Part shown: positions 8,200 to 16,273 of the stretch, piece after piece
Numbering within the stretch: position 1 is the first letter of the stretch
Layout: each line of letters opens with the position of its first letter
Source: Methylomusa anaerophila
GTDB taxonomy: Bacteria; Bacillota; Negativicutes; Sporomusales; Sporomusaceae
Assembly: GCF_003966895.1 (NCBI RefSeq)
Contig: NZ_AP018449.1
Span: 1 to 37,423, forward strand
Direction: 5' to 3'
DNA: 37,423 bases
Program-made: the position numbers and the translations under genes
The notes under the pieces: generated by a model
The model's input: the letters and a program-made list of their open reading frames with translations, nothing else
Database searches by the model: none
Told to the model about the DNA's origin: nothing

Positions 8200-10431
8200 T
8201 TATAATTCCATCGTTGCGGAAAGCAGCAAGGTACGCGGCGCTCCCATGGTCAGGGCTCCGTAAGTAGTTCCGACCCAATGGCGCTTATTAAACACATTGG
8301 TCACCATAGCCCGGACAGTCACCGGAGTGCCGCCCTGCCGAAAGGTATAGCGGGCGCCAACATCCCAGCGTGTCCATGGCGCAACTTGTACTGTATTGCC
8401 ATTATCAAGGTATTGCGACCCATTGTATACAGCCCTTGCTGTCAATGTAAGGCCCGGCTGGAACGGCGTATCCCATTCCGCGCCCAGTGTGGCCGTCCAG
8501 CGCGGAACACCTACCGGCGTATTGCCGTCATATGTGCCATTGGCTGTTTTGACCAGTTTGCCGTCCAGCAGCATTACACCGCCCAACAGGCGGGTTCCTT
8601 TCCGGGGCTCGCCAAACACGTTCAGTTCCAGACCGCGGTTGCGCTGTTGGCCGTCCACACTATATACCAGCGTTGCCGGATTAATCAGCCCGCTGGGTTG
8701 GGTGATTTGAAAGGCGCTTAGCGTAGTAGCGAAAGTACCTGCATCCCATTTTAGGCCTGCTTCATATTGCTTCGATTTGAAAGGAGCAAAGATTTCACCG
8801 GCATTTGCCGCCGTAGCGGGAGCGGTCGCTCCTTGCTGCAAGCCTTCAATATAGTTGCCGTAAAAGGAAAGATTGGGCCTTGCTTTGATCACCAGCCCAA
8901 CCGACGGTGTGGTGGCGCTTTCACTGTAGGTGGAGGTTTTAGTACCGGCGGGACTATAGTTATCCACTTTGATTTGTTGTCTGCGCGCCCCCACTGTTAG
9001 TTGCAGCCGTCCATCCGCGGTAGACAGCGTATCAGCCAGTACTACGCTTGACAAAGTGGTTGCCGCTCCCAGGGGCAACGTTCCAAGATCAGGGATATCC
9101 GGCTGAGTGCCCCATGCCAGCCGGTACAGATTGGACGAAAAGGTATAGAACGTTTTTGAAAGGTAGTACCGGTCCATATTAAACCGGGTACCGCTCAGCA
9201 CCAGTTGGTGCCGAATTGAACCGCTGGTGAACTGCCCGCGGATTCCCAGTTCTTCCGTATGGACATGGTATTCGAGGGGAAAGTTATCGATAGATGCAGT
9301 AAAATCACCTTGCGCATTCGTCAAAACGGCACTGCCCAATATGTAGTCCCACGTATTTTTCCTGGCGCCGGCCGATGCAAAAATCATCCAGTCCGGATTC
9401 AGATCAAATTCGCCATGAATCACGCCAAAAGTATTTTTGTTGTTGGCATACGTCCAGGGCGGACTAAAATTGAACGTGTTTTTCGGGAGCGCAGGTACAG
9501 ACAATCCGTTAGACAAAATCAGCGAAGTAGTCGGCGCATTTTGATTTACTTCCTGATAACCTAAATCGATCGCCGCACGGAAACGCTTTCCCCGTACATC
9601 AAGTCCAAGGGCAGTGAGACTCACCTCCCGGGACTCCCCGTCAAAACCGGTGTCGCCCTGGCGATAAGCGCCGTTGAAGCGGACACCGAAACGGTTATTT
9701 TCACCAAACCGGCGGCCGATATCAATATGTCCGCCTAACTGACTATCACCCGTATAGCCGATGGTCAAGCTGGTCAGCGGTTCTTCCCCGGCCCGCTTGG
9801 GAATGAGGTTGATGCTGCCCCCGATACTGCCGGCGGGTTGCATACCATTAACCAAAGCGCTTGGCCCCTTAAGAACTTCAACCCGTTCAGCAAGCTCCGT
9901 CCCTACAAACGAATTGGGGAGGAGGCCATATAATCCGTTGAACCCCATATCTTCGCAAGATAGTGTGAATCCACGAATTGTCCATGTATCATAACTGGAA
10001 GATCCGGAATTAAACCGCACCGACGGATCATTGGCAACCACGCCGGCCAGCGTGTGAGACTGCTGGTTTTCGATCAATTTATCCGTATAACTGGTTATGT
10101 TAAATGGCGTATCCAGGAAATCTTTGTTGCCAAGCACGCCCAGCCGGCTGCCGCGGGCTACCTGACCACCGGCATAAGCCGGCGGTAGATCCTTCGATTG
10201 CCGGGAATCACGTTTAGCCGTCACTTCCGTAGTCGGCAGGGTATACTGTTTTACATCGGAATCGGAAGATGCTGTTTCTGACACCTTGGCTTCGGCAGCC
10301 TGATCTTCGGTTGTTGCCGTTTCTGCCGCATCTTCCACCGCGTTAGCAATAAATGGCATGTACAAAAATAGACCACTGCCGACCAAGACATAAAGCAGGC
10401 TTTTTCTGGCGCGGGACATTTTCTTTCTCAT
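8200..10431 (-). CDS. TonB-dependent siderophore-type receptor, copy B
   Basis: A 743-residue receptor with signal peptide, TonB-box-like stretch (YTLPTTEVTAKRD), plug (RVEVLKGPSALV) and barrel, nearly the same as copy A. The plug and C-terminal barrel are almost identical, while the central part of the barrel (roughly residues 280-510), which includes surface loops, has diverged. The spacing to the SbnA-like gene upstream (67 bp) puts it in the same transcription unit as the biosynthetic genes. It likely imports the metal-loaded product of the neighbouring genes or a close variant. SD-like AGAGGA precedes ATG 10431. Confidence 0.95.
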   Translation of the reverse strand: MRKKMSRARKSLLYVLVGSGLFLYMPFIANAVEDAAETATTEDQAAEAKVSETASSDSDVKQYTLPTTEVTAKRDSRQSKDLPPAYAGGQVARGSRLGVLGNKDFLDTPFNITSYTDKLIENQQSHTLAGVVANDPSVRFNSGSSSYDTWTIRGFTLSCEDMGFNGLYGLLPNSFVGTELAERVEVLKGPSALVNGMQPAGSIGGSINLIPKRAGEEPLTSLTIGYTGDSQLGGHIDIGRRFGENNRFGVRFNGAYRQGDTGFDGESREVSLTALGLDVRGKRFRAAIDLGYQEVNQNAPTTSLILSNGLSVPALPKNTFNFSPPWTYANNKNTFGVIHGEFDLNPDWMIFASAGARKNTWDYILGSAVLTNAQGDFTASIDNFPLEYHVHTEELGIRGQFTSGSIRHQLVLSGTRFNMDRYYLSKTFYTFSSNLYRLAWGTQPDIPDLGTLPLGAATTLSSVVLADTLSTADGRLQLTVGARRQQIKVDNYSPAGTKTSTYSESATTPSVGLVIKARPNLSFYGNYIEGLQQGATAPATAANAGEIFAPFKSKQYEAGLKWDAGTFATTLSAFQITQPSGLINPATLVYSVDGQQRNRGLELNVFGEPRKGTRLLGGVMLLDGKLVKTANGTYDGNTPVGVPRWTATLGAEWDTPFQPGLTLTARAVYNGSQYLDNGNTVQVAPWTRWDVGARYTFRQGGTPVTVRAMVTNVFNKRHWVGTTYGALTMGAPRTLLLSATMEL

Positions 10432-10498
10432 ACTGTTCTTATCCTCTTATTATTTTTATTTTAGCAACTGTACCCATAAGCTGCGAAAGTTGAGTTCG

Positions 10499-11638
10499 TT
10501 AGTCAATGAAAATGGGGATGCCTTGATTGTAAAAACCCGGGTTACGTACCTCTGCGTTCATACGCAGCGTGGTATCCGGAACTTCGAGGCTCTGATTCAA
10601 ATCCGGTCTATAATTTGCACAGGTTGCAGGGCATGTGCTCCAGGGTTGCAGTTGTCGTGCCATAGCGCGCAGGGTTTCAATATCAACTGTCGTCGTAAAG
10701 CCTTGTTGTTTCATCCATTCATCATTGAACAATGTTTGTATATAACGTTCCCCCCCATCAGAAATCATGCAGACGACCCGGTTTTCCGGCGTAAGATTTT
10801 GGGCAACCTTAAGGGCAACCAGTGCGCAAGCTCCGCCTGAGGGTCCCATAAGTATACCTTCATTGCGGGCAAGTGCCCGCGCCGTCAGGAATGCCTGCTC
10901 ATCAGTAATTTTATAAGCGCAATCGATATATTCCATTGTCAGGTTATCCGGTGTCCAGCCAAGACCTATGCCCGGTATACGATAAGAATGGGCATTGCCG
11001 CCAAAAACCGCAGAGCCTACAGCATCAACTCCGATAATCCGCACCTCCGGCCTAAAGGTTTTCAGGTACTTTGAAATCCCTCCCAATTGTCCGCCGGTAC
11101 TTACCGCCGCAATAAAGGTTGTAATCTTATTTGCGCAGTCCTCTATTATTTCACGGGCAGTACTTTTATAATGCGCTTCACTGTTGAGCAGATTAAAGCA
11201 CTGGTCAGGGCGAAAGGCATTTTTAATCTCCCTGGCTAATTTATTAGCAAGCGAAATCCTTGTTTTATGATAACTGCCGCAGTCGTCCTGTTCTGTTACG
11301 ACAATTACCTCTGCGCCAAAACATTTTAAGAGAGCCACATTCGTACTGGTGGTTTTTGGATCTACCAGAATGATTACATGATAGCCCTTGGCAGCGCCGA
11401 TCATCGCAAGGGAAATACCAAAGTTGCCACTTGAAGATTCAATAATGGTTCCGCCAGGTTTCAGTAATCCCCGTTGTTCAGCCTCTTCAATGATATAAAT
11501 TGCCGGCCGGTCCTTTATGCTTCCGCCAGGATTGTTGCGCTCATATTTGAACAAAACCTGACCTTCATCGGTTTTGTTACTATTGGGTATCGTTATGAGT
11601 GGTGTTTTCCCAATTGTCTTTAAAATACTGGTTATCAC
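10499..11638 (-). CDS. SbnA-like PLP-dependent synthase (cysteine synthase fold)
   Basis: A beta-substitution PLP enzyme of the cysteine synthase family. NPGGSIKDRPA holds the Schiff-base lysine, ESSSGNFGISLAM binds the phosphate or substrate, and the VSTGG loop follows. It matches staphylococcal SbnA closely (KDRPAxYIIE, ESxSGNxGI, VDPKxSxTN, VxTEQD-like, SDxW near the end). SbnA joins O-phospho-L-serine to L-glutamate to give N-(1-amino-1-carboxy-2-ethyl)-glutamate. It is longer than SbnA, with a C-terminal tail of about 60 residues containing CPATC. GTG at 11638 is chosen because AAAGGA lies 9 nt upstream, although ATG 11647 or TTG 11662 are possible. No SbnB-like dehydrogenase is nearby, so the condensed amino acid itself may be the building block. 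Confidence 0.85.
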   Translation of the reverse strand: MITSILKTIGKTPLITIPNSNKTDEGQVLFKYERNNPGGSIKDRPAIYIIEEAEQRGLLKPGGTIIESSSGNFGISLAMIGAAKGYHVIILVDPKTTSTNVALLKCFGAEVIVVTEQDDCGSYHKTRISLANKLAREIKNAFRPDQCFNLLNSEAHYKSTAREIIEDCANKITTFIAAVSTGGQLGGISKYLKTFRPEVRIIGVDAVGSAVFGGNAHSYRIPGIGLGWTPDNLTMEYIDCAYKITDEQAFLTARALARNEGILMGPSGGACALVALKVAQNLTPENRVVCMISDGGERYIQTLFNDEWMKQQGFTTTVDIETLRAMARQLQPWSTCPATCANYRPDLNQSLEVPDTTLRMNAEVRNPGFYNQGIPIFID

Positions 11639-11752
11639 ATTCACCATTCCTTTCACCCTCAAGGCGCAAAATGGAATAAACCGTTGCGCTTGAGCGATTT
11701 ATCCAATTTCCAGGACATCTACTTCTATAAATAGGTGTTACCTTGTTATTAA

Positions 11753-11782
11753 CTTCAGGTGGAGTGGAGTCTCCACCTGAAG
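11753..11782 (-). promoter_or_regulatory. Perfect 12-bp hairpin between exporter and synthase genes
   Basis: CTTCAGGTGGAG and CTCCACCTGAAG pair perfectly around a 6-nt loop. On the minus strand no U-run follows (TTAATAAC), so it is not a classical terminator. It lies in the 182-bp gap inside the biosynthetic operon and may be a processing or RNase-stabilising hairpin, or a partial terminator that lowers expression of the receptor genes. Confidence 0.65.
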
Positions 11783-11820
11783 CCCCGAAGCCTATATAGC
11801 CGGACAAGTTCACTTTTTAA

Positions 11821-13035
11821 TTATGTTGTTGAGATTTCAGGCAATTGCGGCGATTGTCCTAACTTTTTGCACAATATAAAGCCAAACATGGAAACCATGG
11901 CTATCGCGCAAAATAAGAACCAAGGGATCATGCTTAAACCGGTCTTTGTTGCCAGGTCAAAGAAAACTCCGCCAATGATCGCACCAAAGCCGCTTCCGAG
12001 AGCAAAACCTAAAGAATTAACACCTAAATACATCCCCATTGCTTGCGGATTAGCCATAGCAACCGCCATGGTCTGCTGGTTTGGCCTGGCTAAGAGAAAA
12101 CCTAAGGTGAAGAGAACAACTACTGCCAGAAACATATGTGTTGTGTTGATAAAAGATAGAAGCAGGAGTGCAACTGCAATAATAAAAATGCCAATTACTA
12201 CAATCTGACGAGGAGAGTATTTGCGTAGCATGAAGGATACCAGAGGGTATTGCAAAACTGTCGTGACTGCTGCATAGACTGCAAACATCATCCCTACGCT
12301 GTCAGCACTTCCTGAGAGTTCTTGAATCCGCAGGGGAAAACTAAGGTTAATCTGCGAAGCGGCCAGCCAGAAAATAATCATGAGGAGGGTAAGCATGAGA
12401 AACGGCCGGTCTTTTCCTATAGCCCGGAGCGAAGATCTTACAGAATAGGAAGGCGCGACGCGAACAACAGGTGGCATAGCAAAACGAGAAATAATAAATG
12501 TTATCATAAAACAAAAGGCCGCCCCAAAACAAACCGCTCTAAAGTCGAGATACAAAAACAAGGTGCCCAGAAGTGGACCGACAGTACTCGCAATACCCGT
12601 AATCGTATTGTTCAGCGAATAGTATCGGGAGCGATTCCTCTCAGTGGTTAATGTTGCAATAGCGGTTTGATAGGGCGTTTCAAACAGCACCCCACCAAGG
12701 CCGGTGAGAATCATTGAAACCAAAAGGAGCGGGAAATCCTTTGCAAAGGCTAACGTGACAAATCCAATCGAGCGTAATAATACGCCAATACTGATGAGGG
12801 TTCTTACATCAACACGGTCTGCCAAGGTTCCCCCCACCATGGCAAGTCCTTGTTGTGAGAATTGTCTTGTTGCGAGGGCGAATGCTACTGCGGTTGCCGA
12901 AAACCCCATTGTGTTTACATAGTATCCGATAATCAGGGGCATGATCATCTCAAACCCCATTACCATGAAAAATGTGAAAAAAAGAAGGATCATTAAACCT
13001 CGGTGATTCGCCCCGGACGACTGAGCCATAGACAC
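11821..13035 (-). CDS. MFS transporter, probable metallophore exporter
   Basis: A 404-residue major facilitator with about 12 hydrophobic segments, the loop 2-3 motif GGTLADRVDVRT and related N- and C-terminal halves. GTG 13035 follows AGGAGA. It starts 8 bp after the methyltransferase gene, inside the biosynthetic operon. Exporters of this family (such as SbnD or CntE-type carriers) often sit in metallophore operons and release the apo-chelator. That role is inferred from context, and drug efflux is the alternative. Confidence 0.85.
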   Translation of the reverse strand: MSMAQSSGANHRGLMILLFFTFFMVMGFEMIMPLIIGYYVNTMGFSATAVAFALATRQFSQQGLAMVGGTLADRVDVRTLISIGVLLRSIGFVTLAFAKDFPLLLVSMILTGLGGVLFETPYQTAIATLTTERNRSRYYSLNNTITGIASTVGPLLGTLFLYLDFRAVCFGAAFCFMITFIISRFAMPPVVRVAPSYSVRSSLRAIGKDRPFLMLTLLMIIFWLAASQINLSFPLRIQELSGSADSVGMMFAVYAAVTTVLQYPLVSFMLRKYSPRQIVVIGIFIIAVALLLLSFINTTHMFLAVVVLFTLGFLLARPNQQTMAVAMANPQAMGMYLGVNSLGFALGSGFGAIIGGVFFDLATKTGLSMIPWFLFCAIAMVSMFGFILCKKLGQSPQLPEISTT

Positions 13036-13043
13036 CGTTTCTC

Positions 13044-13847
13044 CTATACCGCTTGCGCAATAACTTGCATGCGTGTACCCAACATTTCATTACTGAAGAC
13101 GAAAGGACTCTGTCTATCATACTTGCCAGCATGAGGGGTTGGGTTATCAAAGATCTGCAGCAGGCGAAAACTGCAAGAAGATAGATAGTTGGTCAGCTCC
13201 TGCGGGAAAAACAGGCGATGTCTTAAATGTTCTATAATGGGGGGCCAACCTGTAACCGTCCAAGAATAGTCTCGCTGTAATATTTGATTTGCAAGATCAA
13301 TGCTAAATCGTGTTTTAAGAGTAACAACCGTATCTTCAAAAATTGTCTGTTCAGCCAGGTCTTCTGTAAGCCAGCGCTGTCCCTCTTTGGTAAGGAAAAA
13401 GGCGGCATTTCTCATGTCAAGATACAAAAGTCCGCCGTTATGAAGATGTTTGCGAAAACACTGTAAGCTTGAGAGAACAGCTTCATTCGAAAAATTATAT
13501 AAAAATGTACTTCCTACACAAAAGAGTGCGTCAAATTGCTGATTAAGTGAAAAATCCGCTTGATCACCATAAACAAATGGCGATGCAGGATAGTGTTCTT
13601 TAGCCCATGAAAGCATTTCCTGCGAGTTATCAAGCCCGGTGGCTTCGTATCCCATACTGTTGAGATACGCAACTTCACGCCCTAATCCGGATCCGATATC
13701 CAGCACTTTTTTTCCAGCCTTATATTCTGCTAAAAGTGCATGGATGAAATGCGCCGTGCAGAGGTTTGGATCCCTATAAAAAGCCAGGTAGAGCGCAGGA
13801 TTGGTATGTAAGAAGTTTTCCGTATCTGTTTTTAATTTAATTTGCAT
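13044..13847 (-). CDS. Class I SAM-dependent methyltransferase (metallophore operon)
   Basis: About 267 residues with SAM motif I VLDIGSGLGREV (about residues 50-61), an acidic residue after strand 2 (ATGLDNSQEM) and FDALFCVGSTFLY as motif IV. ATG 13847 is preferred because AAGG lies 9 nt upstream, while ATG 13853 is only 3 nt from it. It sits between the DUF364 and exporter genes with gaps of 14 and 8 bp, so it is co-transcribed. It probably N- or O-methylates, or transfers the aminocarboxypropyl group of SAM to, a small amino acid product. The nicotianamine synthase-like fold of CntL is not evident. Confidence 0.85.
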   Translation of the reverse strand: MQIKLKTDTENFLHTNPALYLAFYRDPNLCTAHFIHALLAEYKAGKKVLDIGSGLGREVAYLNSMGYEATGLDNSQEMLSWAKEHYPASPFVYGDQADFSLNQQFDALFCVGSTFLYNFSNEAVLSSLQCFRKHLHNGGLLYLDMRNAAFFLTKEGQRWLTEDLAEQTIFEDTVVTLKTRFSIDLANQILQRDYSWTVTGWPPIIEHLRHRLFFPQELTNYLSSCSFRLLQIFDNPTPHAGKYDRQSPFVFSNEMLGTRMQVIAQAV

Positions 13848-13861
13848 ATTCATTTTCCTTT

Positions 13862-14680
13862 CTAAATTGTATAGCAATAGAGTTGGGAAGCAGCTGCGCT
13901 AAATTGGGAGAATGGGAAAGGTTCTGCAACAAGGGCAGTAACACCTTTTTCCATGAATTGCGCAATTGCAGCACTTCCGGTTTGTGCATATACGGTTAAA
14001 GGAATCTGCTTTTCTCTGACTCTTGCGAGTATACGATCAAAAGTCCCATTGCTTAAAGTCATTGCCGTGCAGATTACACTGTCGGCTTTTTCAAGAACTT
14101 TCTCCATATCTCTTTCAACGGCTTCTCCCCACTGGGTTACTTTTAGCTGTAAATCGCAGGGCAAGCAGGTTCCGCCCCGTTGGGTGATTGCCTCAACTAA
14201 AGGATTGACCACACCAATAAGCGCCACTTTCTGCGATACTTTAATATCAGCCATATCTGCAATAAGCGCATCACGCAGCTTAGCTTTCTGAACTGGAGTT
14301 CCCCCAGGAATATCAACCACTTTTGTACAAAAATCTTGATGCGGATTAATTACTCCAAGATAGGCATCCATTGCCGCAATTTGCGCGGGTAGTCTCTTAT
14401 CGCGTAATGCCGCAGCCAGAGGCAGTCCCGATAGTTGCGATGCAATTCGCATATCTAGCTGGTCCGGTGTATGAGAACATGCACCAAAATATGATTCCAC
14501 CCTAATTAGCAGGTAATAATTGTGATATTTGGTCTCGGAAAACGGAAACTGAGTGGTTTGATAAATATAGGATGCTCCGGTAACACTTAAGGTTTCCGGC
14601 TTTGACCCAAGCCTGCCTTCGAGAATCGCTTCCCGTAAGGCATTCACAGATAATGAGTCATGTGCCTGGTTTTTTTTCAT
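13862..14680 (-). CDS. DUF4213/DUF364 putative heavy-metal chelation protein
   Basis: About 272 residues. The N-terminal part (to about residue 100, ending LPLAAALRDKRLPAQIAAMD then GVINP) resembles DUF4213. The rest is a Rossmann-like DUF364 domain with KVALIGVVNPLV, ADSVICTAMTLSNGTFD and VAEPFPFSQF. Pfam labels this family putative heavy-metal chelation, and its biochemistry is largely unknown. ATG 14680 is chosen because AGGTGG stands 5 nt upstream, overlapping the stop of the ATP-grasp gene at 14690. Its tight place between a ligase and a methyltransferase suggests a catalytic or metal-handling role in metallophore formation, or metal release after import. Confidence 0.8.
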   Translation of the reverse strand: MKKNQAHDSLSVNALREAILEGRLGSKPETLSVTGASYIYQTTQFPFSETKYHNYYLLIRVESYFGACSHTPDQLDMRIASQLSGLPLAAALRDKRLPAQIAAMDAYLGVINPHQDFCTKVVDIPGGTPVQKAKLRDALIADMADIKVSQKVALIGVVNPLVEAITQRGGTCLPCDLQLKVTQWGEAVERDMEKVLEKADSVICTAMTLSNGTFDRILARVREKQIPLTVYAQTGSAAIAQFMEKGVTALVAEPFPFSQFSAAASQLYCYTI

Positions 14681-14689
14681 ACACCCCAC

Positions 14690-15940
14690 CTATCCCTTAT
14701 CATTAAAATTAAAAACAATGCGCTTGAGAGCTTCTTCCGCATAAAATCTGGCATTTAATCCCTCAGCATCTTGGGCAATAATGTGACCCAAATAGCAGGC
14801 GTTATCAATGGGAGAATCGATATTCTTACCTACGCAGTTTTCAATCTTATAGCGGGCGATATGTTCATCTGTCGCGAGCGATTCACCCCCCTGAATCTCA
14901 GTAATTCTTCCGCCCTGGGGGGGAACAAGAAACATAATAGCCGCACTGGTAATACCGCTGTCTTTTGCGGAAATTGCAGGTTTAATGCCCAAAGAGAGAT
15001 CAATAAATGCATGGAGTAAATTAATACCGGTAACTCGTTCGATAAGTTCTACAATGTAGTTGCCGGCAGTTCTTGGATTGATTTCTACGACCCGAGGACC
15101 CTCAGCAGTAATCTTTACTTCTGTATGAGCAATTCCATGGTCGAAGCCTACTGCTTTCAGCACGTCCCAAACAAATTCCGTAACCATAGAACGGGTTTTA
15201 TCGTTCAACGGTGCCGGGAACATGTGACCACTTTCAATAAAATAGGGTGACCCGGTAATCGATTTATCCGTAATGCCCAATATTGTTGTCTCTCCATTAT
15301 AGGAGACGCTTTCAATGCTAACCTCCTCTCCGCGCATATACTCTTCCAGGAGATAGGTGCAGTCTCTTTCCTGATCTCTGAAATTATAGGGGAAGGCTTC
15401 AAGAGCATGGTAAGCATCCTGTAATTCCTCAACATTTCGAATGAAGCGTACAAATGCGCTGGATGCAAGGTCCACAGGCTTTATAACTAACGGATAGCCA
15501 ATCTCATTTGCAGCTTTTTCTACTTCAGCCCAACTATGGGCAAGACGATATTGCGGATTTGCAAGGCCGGCTCTGTCAAGCGCCTGACGCAGAAGATGCT
15601 TTTGCCGTACTGTTTTTACTTTGTCCGGGAAAGGACAAGGGAGGTTAAAGGTTTTGGCTATTTCTTTTACGATTTCAATGTAGTAATCACAGACCGTAAT
15701 TATACCGTCAAACTGATATGGTTTTAAGAATTCAATTAAGCCTGAAAGATCATTTGTTTCTGTTACCAGAACTGAGTCGGCATACTGAAAAACTGCATGT
15801 TTTTCAGTATTGAGTGCACTCTTATAATGTTCAGGTTTACGAGTTACAAAGGTATAGGTGTGCCCTAAAGACTTTAAGAGGGGAGGCAGCAGATTGCCAC
15901 TTGCTCCAACCCAGCTTTCGACCATTAAAATATGCGCCAT
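14690..15940 (-). CDS. ATP-grasp amide ligase
   Basis: 416 residues. A pre-ATP-grasp domain (MAHILMVESW, start) is followed by the ATP-grasp fold: YPLVIKPVDLASS holds the ATP-binding lysine, LLEEYMRGEEVSIE the adenine-side strand, and HTEVKI with VEINPRTAG the metal-binding Glu and Asn. It resembles the L-amino acid ligase/BacD type, which activates a carboxylate as acyl phosphate for amide formation. It is the first gene of the biosynthetic operon, behind AAAGGAG and about 230 nt downstream of a promoter and attenuator. It probably joins the SbnA-type amino acid to a second amino or carboxylic acid. The substrates are unknown. Confidence 0.88.
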   Translation of the reverse strand: MAHILMVESWVGASGNLLPPLLKSLGHTYTFVTRKPEHYKSALNTEKHAVFQYADSVLVTETNDLSGLIEFLKPYQFDGIITVCDYYIEIVKEIAKTFNLPCPFPDKVKTVRQKHLLRQALDRAGLANPQYRLAHSWAEVEKAANEIGYPLVIKPVDLASSAFVRFIRNVEELQDAYHALEAFPYNFRDQERDCTYLLEEYMRGEEVSIESVSYNGETTILGITDKSITGSPYFIESGHMFPAPLNDKTRSMVTEFVWDVLKAVGFDHGIAHTEVKITAEGPRVVEINPRTAGNYIVELIERVTGINLLHAFIDLSLGIKPAISAKDSGITSAAIMFLVPPQGGRITEIQGGESLATDEHIARYKIENCVGKNIDSPIDNACYLGHIIAQDAEGLNARFYAEEALKRIVFNFNDKG

Positions 15941-16055
15941 ACTTAGAACTCCTTTCGCTATTTTCTTAACTTTTGAAATGAAAATTACCTCAATGGCTTA
16001 AATTTGTTGGCTATTAGGCTATAAAAAAACTCCTTCAGTTCTCCCAAACAAACAC

Positions 16056-16103
16056 AAAAAAACGAAGATATACGGATCATTCTTTAACCCGTTAATACCT
16101 TCG
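16056..16103 (-). terminator. Intrinsic terminator/attenuator in the biosynthetic operon leader
   Basis: On the minus strand CGAAGGTATTAACGG pairs imperfectly with CCGTATATCTTCG across a 13-nt loop and is followed by T7. It lies downstream of the promoter at 16174-16202 and about 120 nt before the ATP-grasp start, so it would stop transcription before the coding region. CGAAGA in the loop region of the first leader hairpin is complementary to TCTTCG of the terminator's 3' arm, a possible antiterminator pairing. It could also serve as a downstream stop for nikE. Confidence 0.7.
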
Positions 16104-16107
16104 TGGT

Positions 16108-16126
16108 CATAATTCGCTCAATTATG
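16108..16126 (-). promoter_or_regulatory. Leader palindrome CATAATT-N5-AATTATG
   Basis: A perfect 7-5-7 inverted repeat about 45-60 nt downstream of the predicted transcription start. It may form the second hairpin of a structured leader or bind a dimeric metalloregulator. The 5-nt gap recalls Fur-family boxes such as Nur, but the sequence does not match a consensus I know. Confidence 0.5.
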
Positions 16127-16146
16127 TAGTTATAGTAATAAAAGCG

Positions 16147-16165
16147 TACAGTCTTCGCTACTGTA
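16147..16165 (-). promoter_or_regulatory. Start-site palindrome TACAGT-N7-ACTGTA
   Basis: A 6-7-6 inverted repeat at the predicted transcription start, about 10 bp below the -10 box. It would form a 5'-terminal hairpin in the RNA. As DNA it is placed where a repressor would block transcription. Confidence 0.5.
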
Positions 16166-16173
16166 TCGATAAA

Positions 16174-16202
16174 ATAGTAGCATATTTTTCCTTTTTATGC
16201 AA
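16174..16202 (-). promoter_or_regulatory. Sigma-A promoter of the biosynthetic operon
   Basis: On the minus strand TTGCAT (-35, 16202-16197) and TACTAT (-10, 16179-16174) are separated by 17 bp in a very AT-rich stretch, with a start expected near 16167. The 333-bp gap after nikE thus holds a separate promoter for the ATP-grasp to methyltransferase genes. Confidence 0.7.
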
Positions 16203-16273
16203 TAATGTTTTTTTAAATAAAGTTATTTTATAGGCTTATTTTAGAATGATTGCAATCCTTGCGTTTTGGGTGC

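Noticed and set aside
8111..8278. N-terminal extension of the second NikA-like protein
   Set aside because: It would overlap the receptor gene and place a hydrophilic stretch before the lipoprotein signal. The TTG at 8110 has a strong ribosome-binding site and gives the same length as the paralogue.
11580..11813. Minus-strand 77-codon frame between exporter and synthase
   Set aside because: It overlaps the SbnA-like start in another frame, spans the 12-bp hairpin and resembles no protein.
3297..15940. Opine metallophore (staphylopine/pseudopaline) or NRPS siderophore locus
   Set aside because: No nicotianamine synthase-like CntL, opine dehydrogenase CntM or NRPS/NIS gene is present. The methyltransferases have ordinary class I motifs.
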